A stretch of 64,000 nt of DNA from Jackrogersella multiformis (lineage: Eukaryota; Ascomycota; Sordariomycetes; Xylariales; Hypoxylaceae). The stretch spans positions 1 to 64,000 of the forward strand of contig CADCXD010000008.1 in the NCBI GenBank assembly GCA_902806575.1, read 5' to 3'. The notes under the pieces are model-generated. The model was not told the DNA's origin. It did not search any database and saw nothing but the letters and a program-made list of their open reading frames with translations. Positions 45,001 through 56,734 of the stretch are shown piece by piece. The number at the start of each line of letters is the position of its first letter. Positions within the stretch are counted from its first letter, which is position 1. The translations under genes and the position numbers were made by a program.

Positions 45001-45277
45001 GTAGGTAGATACCACCTGGAAATAAAGAAACTCAACTTAACTCAACCTTAGAACTTGGCTCAACACAACACACAGCTCAACTCTTACCACACACGATCAA
45101 CACATATGACATTACTTCGTGTCGCCAACGTGTCGCCCATACACAGTCTGCTGACAACATCAGCTCACAACAAATACAGCATTACATATCCTCACTTTAC
45201 CTACTCCTAGCCTAAGCCGAGCTGATAGATGATATCACCTAAGACCAAATCTCTGTCGAGTTTCTGTCGCCGAAACA
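42092..45277. other. Long intergenic region, palindrome-rich
   Basis: In this 3.2-kb interval without a supported gene, short frames such as 42496-42855 have no recognisable domain. TACCTAGGTA motifs cluster at about 43300-43325, 44010-44035, 44375-44465, 44750-44785 and 44990-45012. The last 250 bases are rich in CA/CAAC and pyrimidines, as in leaders of highly transcribed fungal genes, and lead into ApsB/Mto1. Confidence 0.55.
44831..44868. repeat. Short tandem repeat of AAGGTTGC then CGGTTGC
   Basis: Three copies of AAGGTTGC are followed directly by two copies of CGGTTGC, about 410 bases upstream of the ApsB/Mto1 start codon. This points to local slippage with drift of the unit. Confidence 0.85.
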
Positions 45278-48200
45278 ATGGCCGAAGACGATAATAGTCG
45301 CGTTGATCAGAGCTCTGTCGGCGAGGGAGCTCCGCCTTCTGATGACACCGCTCAGGATTCTACCATAGCCGCAGCTACTATAACCACTACGGCTACTACT
45401 CCATTGCCCAAGAAAGATACCAATTCTTCGGTGCACCTTCGCACGCCTCCCGATGACAGTAGCTTTGTTGAGACCACGCGATTCGATAACGACGACAAAC
45501 ACCTCGACTCCGTCACCGAGGAACTACAAGTAAGAGCTCACCTACAGGATGTCGAATCCAGCTTTATACCTCCTATATCGCCAATTCAAGTCGGTAGTCC
45601 CGACGCCGGTATCGACGATACCTTCTTATTCGACAAAACCAGCAGGAAGAATCCCTCACCGCCGCCTGTGTCATTATCACAACCTGAACCCGCCTCCGTC
45701 GCGGAATCTCAATCACCCAGTTCGCAGGCTCAACCTGATTCGCGTTCCAGTCGCCATCTCGACACAACATCCTCCGAGACCAAGCCCGACTCGGGGAACC
45801 CGACCACACCAAAGCGCGCCTCTGTTTCTCAATACCAACCCGACAACTATGACGCAGAGATTGGCAACACCACATCCTCCCTGGAGAACCTGTCCTCTCC
45901 TACAACCGCGGCCACCGTTCGTACTATGTCCAAAGCTATATTTATGGCTAATAAACATGCCGAAGAGGACATGGAGAATGAGAATGAGAATGGAGACTCG
46001 TCTATTCTATCACGCGACAGCTCGGACCCTGATGTGGCGCAGGACGATCCATCCTCTGCCGAACCTTCCACTCTCCAGCGCCAGACTTCCGACCAGAACT
46101 TGAGCACACTGCCCACTGATGCTGGACAGACACTGGGGAACTCTCTAAAGGATACTAAGCGCCCCAAGTACCTCCGTAGTAGGAATGCGAGCCAGCGCTC
46201 TTCTACCTCTTCTTTCCTCACCAGCGACGACATCGACAGTGATGTTACGGTTGGGTTGGGCGCCGATTATGCTTTGCAGTCAGGAGGTGCTTTGCCTTCA
46301 TTTGGCATGACCCGGAGTGTCGGCAATACTCTGTCTCGTTCCGTAAGTATCGGCAGCATGGCTTCGGGTTTTGATGAAACTCCAGACCCCATTCGACCAG
46401 ATCCTCTAGAGCCGCTTGAGGAGGTTGAGAGTCCTATGGTCGAGCGCCGCGCTGACCCGCTCGCGACTCCCAGGGCAAAGAGAGGCTCTCTGATGGCACC
46501 TACCGATACCGTCATTGCTAGACATGTTCGTAACGTTGAGGTGCCCGAGTCGCTAGCTAAGGAATATAAGACGAAGGGCGGTCTAACAACGCCGATGCGC
46601 GAACCCTACAGGAAGGTATCCAACTACACGCCTGCGGCCAGCGGTACAGCCGGTCGTGGCGGCAAGAATCTAACGCTCAAGGAGCAGTCCAGCACCATCG
46701 AGCGGCTGTCCAAGGAGAACTTTGACCTTAAGTTAAAGGTCATGTTCCTTTCTGATCGCCTAGACACACTCTCCGAAGAAGGTATTAAGGAAATGATCTC
46801 GGAGAATGTCGAGCTCAGGACTTCGTTGGCAGTCATTCAACGGGACAATAAGATTCTTAGGCGACGTGTCAAGGAACTAGAGAAGCGCCTTCGCGATCGC
46901 GACGAGGAGGATCGTCCTAGCACCGCTAGGAGTGGATACTCTTCGGATGGAGCAACGACTCCGGCTTTCGACGCCGACGCCCAAGAACGGGAGGAAGAAT
47001 TGATATATCTGAGAGAGCGGGTCGAAGAATATGTTTCTGAGATCGAGAGGCTTCGAAACGAGAGCATGTCCAACCAGGCTGAGAAGAGGAGACTAGCGGA
47101 GACCGTGAAGACTATGGGAGACCGCGCTGGCGAGCGTGTTGGTGAAGGTCTTGGCCGCCAGGAGGAGGCTGACGTATGGAAAGATCTCCTCGAGCAGGAG
47201 ACGGCTCGTCGTGAGCAAGCAGACGACGACAACCGAAAACTTCGAGACGAGATCTTCCGGCTGAAGCATGAGATGAATGGGACAGTCCCCCCCAGCGCCC
47301 CCGGCGGCATGCACCATACAACCAACATCTATAATATTACGCGGAAAGCCAGGCCAATGTCACCATCAAGGTCGCGACCCGTCTCTGGCCTGTCCGGAGA
47401 AATTGATCCTCCAAGTGTGTCCAGCCAGTCGGCGACACTCGTCGAAGAACTCCGCCGGGAGAGCGAGCAGCTACGTCACGAGAACGCCGAGCTGCGGAGA
47501 GAAGTGGGCGCGCAGACTTCTATGCTCACTTCACGTAATCGAGAGAAAGAGAGGTTGTATCAGGAGATTGAAGATCTCAAGCTGGCACAGCGTCGCGGGG
47601 GCCCGGCGCCTTCCACCGTTGATAGTCTCCTCGATCGGTCCGCATCGCGCGCTGGTGGCCACGAACGGTCGACTTCACGAGGGAGCGGTCGCACAAGACT
47701 CACCATGACGGTCGAAGAAGATCCTGACCGCGAAGAGTTGGAGAACAAGCTTGCTGAGCATCGCGATAAGATCAATGAGCTCAAGTTCGAGAAGCAAGAA
47801 CTCCAGCGCGAACTACAGACGTGCATGCAGGAGTTAGACGTCAGTAGCGAGTCCAAGAGACAGCTCGAGGAGCAGAATGGTGCTCTCGAAGAGGAATACC
47901 AAAGATTAACGAACGACCTGATGCAAATACAAGGAGAGCGCGACGAGGTGCTGCAGGAGCACGCTGAATTGGAAAATGAATTCGACATTTTGCGGAAGGA
48001 GGCTCAGGATGAGATAGATTCTTTAGAAGCCGAGAGTGACCAGAAGACCGATGAAATCCAGCGCTTGCAGATTGAGCTACAAGATCGATCCGAAAACTTT
48101 GATGCCCTTCAGGAGGAGATGCGGCATATGAGCGAGGCTCTTATTAGACTTGAGGATGAACAGGAAAAGAAGCTTAGGAGAATAGAACAGCTCGAGCAAG

Positions 48201-49945
48201 AGCTCGCCGAATCAAATAAAGAGTCAGAGGATCTTGAAAACAAGCTCCTCGAGTCGAACGATAAAGCCCAGCGCCTCGCAGTTCAACAGGAATCCAGCCA
48301 GGGCGAGATCGCATTCCTGCGTGAGGAGCAAGAAGCAGATAAAATACGAATCGGCGATCTCGAGGCTGCACTCGCCAACGCCGAGCAGGGTATCAGGGAG
48401 GAGCGTGATCGGACTAGGGAGTTAGAGCAGCGCCTCGCTAACGAACGGAAGCAACACGAGATCCTAGCTACTCATGAGAAGGAGGAAGCTCAGCAAATCG
48501 TTAACGAGCTCAATCGCGAAGTTTCTACCGCTAAGGACGAAGCCAGGCGACTTCGCAAGAACCTGACTAGTAGGGAGGTCGAGGCTACCGAGTGGAAAGA
48601 GAGACTAATGGAGCTGGAGAACAATCTACGGGAAGCTCTGGGAGACCTGAATGGAACCAGGTCTAGCCTCCTCAAGGTGCGTTGCCCCTAACAAGGTGAA
48701 GCATAATTTATACGTAACATCTTGCTAACTATCCAATAGTCCATTGCTAAACTTCAGAGAGAGCTCGAGAATACGGTTCGCGAGCTTGATACTACGAAGA
48801 ATTCCATGCTCGAGAAGGATCGCATAATCAAGCAACGTGATGCCCTCCTTGAGTCTCACGGCCTCGAATCTCGAAGACTGGCCGAGATGCTTGATAAGGA
48901 ACGCCAGGCTCATCGTAACACGAAGAATCAATTCGAGACGTTCCAGCGTACGCATCAGCATGTATCGCGGACGGTCACAAGCCAAGATTCACGTATCTTG
49001 GAGCTTGAGACTACCCGTGCTACAGACAAGAAGAGGATAGCGCAGCTCGAAGCTTCGTTTAAGGAACAGCTTAACGAGCGCAACAATCTCCTGATTCTTT
49101 TGTGGACGCGCCTCTCGGGACTGTGCGGCACTGACTGGGCCCATGACAACAGCCTCATCAACGGCCGTGCTCTACCCTCGCTGGAGTCCGTATCTACGAT
49201 GCTACCCGGCTTCGCTAAGAACCTAATAAGCGCTGTCAAGACTATCGAGTCTATAGTGAGCAACTTCCAATCACGCATTAAATCGGTTGAGCGTGAGCTC
49301 TGGAAGGAGTATCAGTCTCTTGAAAGCAGCTTTGAGGCAAAGTCTAAGAAGCTGGAGCGTCTCGAAACCATCGTCCGTACCGGCATCGCCGCCGGCAATT
49401 TCGATACGCAGAGTAGGATTTCCCAATTGGAGACTGCCTACCGGGCTCTCAAGATTGAGAATGCCACTCTTCAACGTGCCAACGATGCGCGGACACGTGG
49501 AGCTGGATGGTCTAGCTCTAAGAAGGCTAGCAGTAACGGCTCACACGAAGACCTCATCGAGCAGGTTAGCCCTTCGCCGTCCGTCCCAACCGGACCTCAT
49601 CGTCGAGACTCAAAGATCCCACGTAGCAAGACGACTCAATTAGAGGTGAACACAGTAAGTACCAAGACTGGAGCCAGCGGCATATCTCGGAGCGCCTCTA
49701 CTATGGGTATCTCCGAATTAGAGCGGCTCGGTACCTCCAACGGCGACAGCAACTCAGGAAAGAATGGTGGCGATAACCCGTGGATGTTCAGGCTGCGAGA
49801 GCTTGAGTATAAGCTCAAACAAGAAAGGGAAGCTAGACACATGGATCGAGCTGCGGCCAGGCAAAGAATACAGGACAGCGAACGGCAGAACACTGAACTC
49901 GCCGCCGAGTTGGTACGCGCCAAGAGGAGAGGCAACGGGGAGTGA
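45278..49945 (+). CDS. apsB: Microtubule organiser ApsB/Mto1 homologue (centrosomin family)
   Basis: The exons are 45278-48676 and 48740-49945, 1534 residues. The 63-base intron (GTGCGT ... CAATAG) joins SSLLK to SIAKLQREL within the coiled coil. Residues 1-450 are Ser/Pro-rich and disordered. Residues about 465-535 (KEQSSTIERLSKENFDLKLK, then VMFLSDRLDTL) are the centrosomin N-terminal motif that recruits gamma-tubulin complexes. Coiled coil runs, with breaks, to about residue 1450. Residues about 1480-1530 (WMFRLRELEYKLKQEREARH) match the Mto2-binding region of fission yeast Mto1. In Aspergillus nidulans ApsB sits at septal and spindle-pole organising centres and affects nuclear positioning. 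The length agrees with filamentous homologues (usually 1000 to 1600). Confidence 0.9.
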
Positions 49946-51264
49946 TGTCCTGGTGCTAACAAGCAAGCCTATTCAACACGATGTAGAAAGTGTTCCGACC
50001 AGTATCACCTATCATAAAGGGAAGCATCATTCAAAAGACTTGGAGGAGAATTGACGGATTGCGAAGGACGCTAGGGCGATCGACACAAATATTCCGTACG
50101 TTGTATTTATTGACACATGGGCGCTTGGTGTTCCTATCGGAGTGCATTCAGCGGGAGTACGCATTCGTGGCGTTTTTCAGGCAATTTTACAACCCCTTTT
50201 TCTCTTGGGACCCCGGTACGAATGGAGGGGGAGTCAAAGTGCGCAGCCGTATGTTCAATAGGCCGGTTTAAAGATGATTAATGATATATTGCATGCCTAC
50301 CTAGATGGATATAACTGCTAATTCTTATTATTGCAGCTCCTGGTATTTCGCGAATCGTGCCTTGTAAAAACATTAGGTACCTACCTAGTTAAGTGTTTCT
50401 ACACATTATAGGGCGAAACCAGGCGAAGTCCGATGTTATTGGCATCCTCCCGATAATCAACACTACTGCACCAAAAGAAGCTACGTGGCGTAACTTGATT
50501 ATGGGTAGAGGTAGCGAAGTCGAAGCCATCATTTCGCCTTTTCTTACCCTACCTATCCTTGCATTTCCGTTCTACGCCAGCCAGCAGATCGAAATTGGGG
50601 GCCGAAAACAAAGCTCGTTTCGTCTCAAAACGCCAACCTAACTCCCTCCTCTTCTCGATGATTTGTTAGTACCTAGACAGCCAGTCGGAGTCTCGTCGTT
50701 AAATCAGCCAGGCCGCATCTCGTCGGCGTCGGAATTCGTGTTAAGTGTTGACGTATGAGTGGCAGTGCTCTTCTCCGACACTGTTAGCTTGGAGGCATGA
50801 GGCCTTCGCTTTTCAGCCCCCATTTCTCGGTGTGGATAAAATGGCCGGAAGTACGGTGTCCTATGTCCTACGTCCCGCGTCTGACGAAATGAATCGGCAA
50901 GGGAAAAGGGCTGGAGGTCGTGTGGCCCAACAGCTATATAATACCAAGTGGGCGGGTGAGAAATGCCTCGCGGAAGGGCCAGTGTGCCTTGGCTGGCAGG
51001 TCATGAAGTCAGCGTCCATTCATACCTGGAAGTGAAGAAGTGGCTTGGGGTTTTTCCACTATGCACACAACCAGTCCCTTTCTGTACAACCCTAGGAAGT
51101 CCTACGAGTGAGAAGGCTCCATGAGCTAGAGATCGCCTACCTAGGTGCATATAATAGATATAAGACTGCGAGATGGAGAACTTGGCTCTCGTCGTCATGA
51201 GCTATACCCAATTCCGGTTATTTCCAGCACAGTCAGAAATCTCAATCGGCGACAAAACAATATA
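49946..51264. other. Intergenic stretch
   Basis: This interval of about 1.3 kb presumably starts with the 3' untranslated region of ApsB/Mto1. Short plus-strand frames (49990-50271, 50393-50641, 50745-51035) show no domain or codon bias. TACCTACCTAG occurs near 50378. No gene was supported. Confidence 0.5.
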
Positions 51265-53293
51265 ATGGCACCGCCCGGGTGTATGTCCACGGCGGTCATG
51301 ATGTCTGTCAATAGTCAGAAAGATTCCCCCTTTAAAACGGGCTACAAAACTGTTAAGAGCAAATTACGCCGGTAGGGAACCATTCTTCGTGTATCGTGTG
51401 CGTTATGTCCTACGCGGTTCAGCTACTAATACGCGAAAAAGAATAGTGCAGAGCCACAAATCACGGACCAAGGATGACCCAGCTCGCAAGAAATCCCCCG
51501 AGAAGACCGTCCCCGTCACAGACGATGCCAAGTATGGTGAAAAGTCCATTGACTCAGCAAGATGTAGCAGTACAGTGACTGGATCACCATCTGATGAATC
51601 CATTCCATTGCCAAATTCGGGAGACTTACGCATGAATCCCCCAGCCCCTTCGGTGACCGATAGTACAAACCTCCAAACGGTACCGCCCAAGCTAGTACAT
51701 AAAAAAGGACATACCTTTCCTCTTACAGCCAAAGGGAGACGCGAACTAAGATTGCAGAATCTGGACGAGATCATCAATAACAAACCTAGAGGTGAAACCA
51801 TGGCACAAACCAATTCCGGATCAGCTGAAGACTCGAAGAAGTTCGTTCAGATATGGGAACTGACGCTATTACCAAAGTTGGAAGACATCCTGGACAGCGA
51901 TGTCAAGGGCGAATATAGTATCAATGTTCGCCAAGGCAACCGGAACGGGGATCGTATCATTGAGATCATGACTGCCGATGAAGTATCCGACGACGTCCAA
52001 ACCCTTCTTGAGGATGCAAAAGACAAGTATCTCGACGAAGACATTAGGTCGAGAACCACAATGCAACTACGAGTCGGCACCTTGGAATTCCTCGTCGACG
52101 AAGGTCCGAGCCGAGGATCGATGCAAAGCGAGGAATACTGGTATCCTCCAGTCAACACTCGGCGGTATACGAACCCTGTGATGGGGGATTCGGTAGGGCC
52201 AGCCGACGGCGGGAGCGCGACAATGGGACCTTTGCTCCAGATTGCCCAGAAGTTCTACCGCATCTTAAACTGGCACGTGTTTGACGACGGTGATGAATAT
52301 CGACACTGCGAAGAGTCCAAACCACCGGCCCTCGATGCTTACCACCCGTCTTTAGGCGACTCGAAGGAACACAACCTCTCAATTGGCAAGACAGTCGCGT
52401 ACTCGGGTCGAATGTACAAGACCTCGCGGGCCTCCGAGTCGATACAGAACGCTTTCGGTGTTGTGTTAGGGGCCATGGCCAGTGATAAACCAATACGCAC
52501 AATAACAGATTGGGTCTTGGTTGAAACCTCTACGGGATATCAAGTGAACAAAGTCCGCAAAGCCGACATGCCAACTCCAGAGAGATGTGACTCTTTCTCA
52601 AGAGACATCACGAAGATTGCGGACCCCGAACTCCGTAGCTCACGTCCAGAAAATATGCCTCAGTTGGTGTATTCCACCGGTCGGTCCAGTGGGCACTCAT
52701 TCGGCCAAATTTGTGAGGTTCCTGTTCGACATACACTCTCCAACGGCGTCAAGTTTCGAGACTGGTGTATAGAGAGTAGTCATCCCCCAGATGAGGATTG
52801 GAACCGGGGTGGAATTGGAATACCTGGTGATTCAGGCGCGCCTGTCATTGACAAGGAGACAAACAGCCTTATCGGCCAGATCTGGGGAAGAAATAAGTAC
52901 AAAACACCTCTTCGTGATAGCCCTATCATTACATACTTCACGGCCATGTCGGACATCTATGATGATATTCGAGAACGTTTGCCAGGCTGGGGCAGCCCAA
53001 GGCTTCCAACGAATGCATCCTTCTCTGCCGGTAGTAGTCCACCAGTGAGTCCGGTACAGAAGCTGCCTACGGCAACTCCTACTACCAACGATGACGGCCG
53101 TAGGTCGACGTTAGCTAGTATTAGCGAAGACGGATACGAGCAGCCAGCAGCCCAGATCGGAAGCTTCAGTCAGAGACGGTCGGTATCAAGAACAAAAGCG
53201 ACGGTAATGGCAAGGTTGGCCGGGCCCATAGTGTTGCCATCAATGGAACCGCTTCGGAGGTGGACGACGATCGTACACGCTGCTACGCTCTAG
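51265..53293 (+). CDS. Uncharacterised trypsin-like serine protease family protein
   Basis: The model is 51265-51371 plus 51442-53293, 652 residues. A 70-base intron with a near-perfect TACTAATAC branch and AAAAAG acceptor supplies the ATG that the long frame lacks. There is no signal peptide; the N-terminal 160 residues are polar, Lys/Ser-rich and probably disordered. Residues about 170-250 (IWELTLLPKLEDI, RIIEIMTADEV) are a helical/beta pre-domain. The protease-like domain starts at PVMGDSVGP and carries all three triad positions: His314 (RILNWHVF), Asp392 (TITDWVLV), Ser500 (IPGDSGAPV). The TDW and GDSGAP contexts match active trypsin-fold enzymes. The C-terminus after IYDDIRERL is a disordered Ser/Pro tail. 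It is a paralogue of the next plus-strand gene. The substrate is unknown. Confidence 0.72.
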
Positions 53294-53914
53294 GGCTTCT
53301 TATGAGAATTATTTGCCTTTTCCTATATGAACTCTTCATCGGCGTTATCCAATCGGCGGAAAAGGTGTTAGGAGACCTGAGAGCTATTCAGTAATACGCT
53401 GGTTCTTCCAGGAGAGTTGATATTATCTAGAGCATTCGTTGTTACGAATATAACTTGCAACTTGTCGTTTTCTATTCGAGTATCGGCGTGAAATTAATGT
53501 AGCTGGCTTAACTTGGACGATAGTTAGGTATAAATAACCAACTACTGGAAGCACAATGCAAGGCAACCAAATTACCCCAATGAGCATAGATGGGTGGTGA
53601 AGATAAGTTCGCGAACTGCATGCCGCTGCGCCTCACTGCTACTCTGCTGCCTCCATGCAAGGAGGCCTCTTGTCAGCCAACTCCCAACACAAGACTTAAA
53701 AATCAAAAGCTGGCTCGCTCGCTTTCAGTTTGATCTCCGCAAATAGGGTATGGTTAGAAACGCCCTGTCGCAGCGAGGGTAGCCGGCTTTCGTTCTAAAC
53801 CGGTCACCATATCATATAGTGGAATAATTAACTTCTTTTTCGGCTTATATTTTTCCTTTTTCTGCAATTTTACTTCGGCCGTTGTCTTGGTGGCGTCCTC
53901 GCCCGTTGCCTACA
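53294..53914. other. Spacer between the two paralogous protease-like genes
   Basis: This spacer of about 620 bases should contain the 3' end of the first protease-like gene and the promoter of the second. A pyrimidine-rich run at 53832-53872 lies just before the start of the second gene. No further frame was seen. Confidence 0.5.
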
Positions 53915-56660
53915 ATGGATTCAAACCGGAAATCCGCATCTAGCTTTGCGCCATCTCCCGCTTCCGCTTCCGGGCCCGCGATGTCCTCCGGACGGACTGC
54001 GCAGGCTGGTTCAAATACCAGCCGAGATTCTTATTACAATATAATAGACCCGGCCATAGTCGGGAGTTTAAATAGTAACTTGAACTTTGACGACCTGCCA
54101 TTGATTTATTCTCTCGCACAGCAAAATTCGTTGTGGATGGATGGCGGCGGTGGAGCACGATCTCTAAAGATGGGAAGTATATATGATATATATGATACCG
54201 GCGACAAGTTTCCGGAAATCGAACTCGCCGATCTTTCATATGGAACACTTCCCCTACCCGTTCCTAGCAATCCCAGCTCCCTGGCGTATTCTCCTCCCTC
54301 ATCATGTCAAAGCTCAGTTTGGTCTCCCACTCAAACAGATTTCGCGTCAGAGGTCGCTCCCGCAGTGACATCTAGGTCGCGTATCCCAAGCCCCTTGCGG
54401 AACATGGCTAGGGTAGCAGTTGGCTTGGACGATGAACACATATGTCCGAGAAACAACTGCGAGACGAGATTCGCCAGCAAGGAAGATCTCGACTTTCACG
54501 TCCAAGTTGGGCACTCGCATATCTGTCTCTGGGGTAACAATGGACCATGTGATAGTGCGGAATTCGCAACACGAGAGGAGCTCAATTGGCATGTAAAGCG
54601 TGAGCACTTGCTGCTGTGTCCGGTTCCTGGTTGCACTGAAGGTGCCTTTGCGAGTGGGGATATTCTTGAGTGTCATCTAAAATGCGCCCACAGCAGTGCG
54701 ACAACGGACAAGAACGCCGCTGTTCAGCGAAATAATCTTCTCGAAGCTGCACCAGTATCATCGGAGACACCACCCGCGAGTATGCAAATGCAAGCATCTG
54801 CCACAACGCCTAAATCGGTTGAAGACAAGACGCTCAAAATGGAGATGTCTATTGGTCACTCGAAGAAACGCTGCCGAGAACAGTTGAAAGTAGTTCTCGA
54901 AAAGAGGATAAAGAAGATGAACGGTATGCCTATGTGACATTAGCTCGGTGAGACGACGACTAATAATAAACCAAGGTGGCACCCCGAAAGCTGTTGAAAG
55001 CCCTGGGGTTATTGGAAGCCGCACGCCCAAGCTATTAGAATCGGCGAGTTTTCCAATTATCTGGGAGCATGGTATCCTTCCGTTCCTGGTCGAATTCATC
55101 CCTAAGTGGTGCGGCCCCGGCCACGTAATCAGCGTGATGCGTGGGAGAAACCCCAATTCTCGACGAATTTGTATCATGACGAAACGACCCGTCTCAAGAG
55201 CTCGCAGGATCATCATTGCAGAACATGTGCGAGATCTACTCCCAGAAAACCATCGGAACTTGGTCACGTTCGTATTCTCTACGGGAGAGGTAGATCGGCT
55301 CGTGTGGTCGCGGGGTCTAAGCAAGGAGATGCCGGATGAGATCTGTCTCCCACGCAACCCATTCTGTTATAAGAATCCATGTATGGGAGACAGCATTGGA
55401 ACTACATCTGAAGACGGCGATGAGATCACTGCAACACTGGGGCCCTGCGTTACATTAAACGGCAATAGCTATTGGTTGGTTAATTTTCACCCGTTTGTTG
55501 AAGCGAGTAAAGGAACGCGTTTAGCATCTATCGAGCATCCGTCTCCGGTTGATCGTGCAAGATGCGTAGATGAGGGACACAACATGCTATGCAACGGCGA
55601 TCTCGACTTCCAAGTTGGGAAATTGACGGCAGCTTCGGGTTTTGACTTGAAGACCACTCGAATATCTCATGACCCGTATTGGGAGGAGTGCGGTAAAGAG
55701 CCTCCGCTAGTTGTCACGGACTGGGCATTGGTCTCCGCAAGAAGTCAGCAAGCCAATATGCTAAGAAAATTCCCTACCACTAGCCAGAAACAGGAAGCTC
55801 CTATAACATCGACGAGTTCGATTGTACCCGGCGCGACGGTGTGCTCGACAGGACGTACCTCGGGTTTCCAGAGAGGTCAGGTCTGCGAGATACCTGCATA
55901 TCTCGATGGCTCGGAGAATGGCACTGGGAAGGCGTCTCGCGAATGGTACATAGAAGAACCGTACCCCTACGACAACGACAACGGTTGGATTAGCGGCGGG
56001 ATAGGAGTCGAGGGCGACAGTGGCGCCGCTATCATTGATTGTGAGAGCAACTCTATCATCGGCCAGCTTTGGGGTCGGAATAAATACTATGGTCCTGGCC
56101 CAAGATACACGTTCTTCACGCCCATATTTGATATATTCGACGACATCCAAGAGCGGTGTGGTCAGGAGCGAAGGCCCCATTTGCCACAACACCGGAGTGA
56201 AGCAGATCTCTGGTCCGTTTACCCCGTCTGCAGGCAGTGCTTCGACCTTCAAGAATACCTCGAGTCTCGGCGTAACTCACGGGAGTCGTTAGTGTCGATG
56301 ATCGGGATTCACGATGGGAGAGCCGGAGACATGGACAACGATCTTACATCTGTGTCAGAGTTAGCAACTCCTAAAGACCAATCCCACTTAATCCGTCTTG
56401 TAGGACCTGACGATGCGAGCTCTTCATTCGGTGGAGTCATATCTCCGGCACCAATTCACGCTTTCTATACCACTACACAAGCCCTATCCCCAGGGAATTC
56501 AGAGCTGCGAAGTCCATATGCGCAGGCGCTGGATGACGAGGATCTTTACGACAAGTGCCCCAACACAAATGAAGTTTCATTGGGTAAACGTCCGGTTTTG
56601 CCTACACCAATGATACGCAGTAATAGTCAGCAGCAAGCCAAGAGGCGAAGGGTAATGTAG
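53915..56660 (+). CDS. C2H2 zinc-finger / trypsin-like protease fusion protein
   Basis: The model is 53915-54923 plus 54976-56660, 897 residues. A 52-base intron (donor GTATGC, CTAATA branch, acceptor ACCAAG) joins RIKKMN to GGTPKAVES in phase; the downstream frame has no ATG of its own. Residues 1-170 are disordered. Three adjacent zinc fingers follow: Cys177/Cys182-His195/His200, Cys204/Cys212-His226/His231 and Cys235/Cys240-His254/His259. A basic helix (KKRCREQLKVVLEKRIKK) precedes the pre-domain (FPIIWEHGILPFLVEF, RRICIMTKRPVS), shared with the upstream paralogue. The protease-like domain starts at CMGDSIGTT and has His508 (WLVNFHPF), Asp585 (VVTDWALV), Ser685 (EGDSGAAI). The C-terminus ends in a basic QQQAKRRRVM, a possible nuclear signal. 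The zinc fingers may bind nucleic acid or protein; the function is unknown. Confidence 0.75.
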
Positions 56661-56734
56661 TCACATATTAAACGCCATGACTATCAGCATTGGCCCCCCT
56701 TTTGGGGTCGATCTCTCTAGACCACCGCATCTGG

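Noticed and set aside
46837..47328. Long minus-strand frame inside the ApsB/Mto1 gene
   Set aside because: Ser/Arg-rich translation is the usual shadow of a Glu/Lys/Leu-rich coiled coil on the other strand.
49990..50641. Short frames downstream of ApsB/Mto1
   Set aside because: They probably lie in the 3' untranslated region; no domain or consistent codon use was seen.
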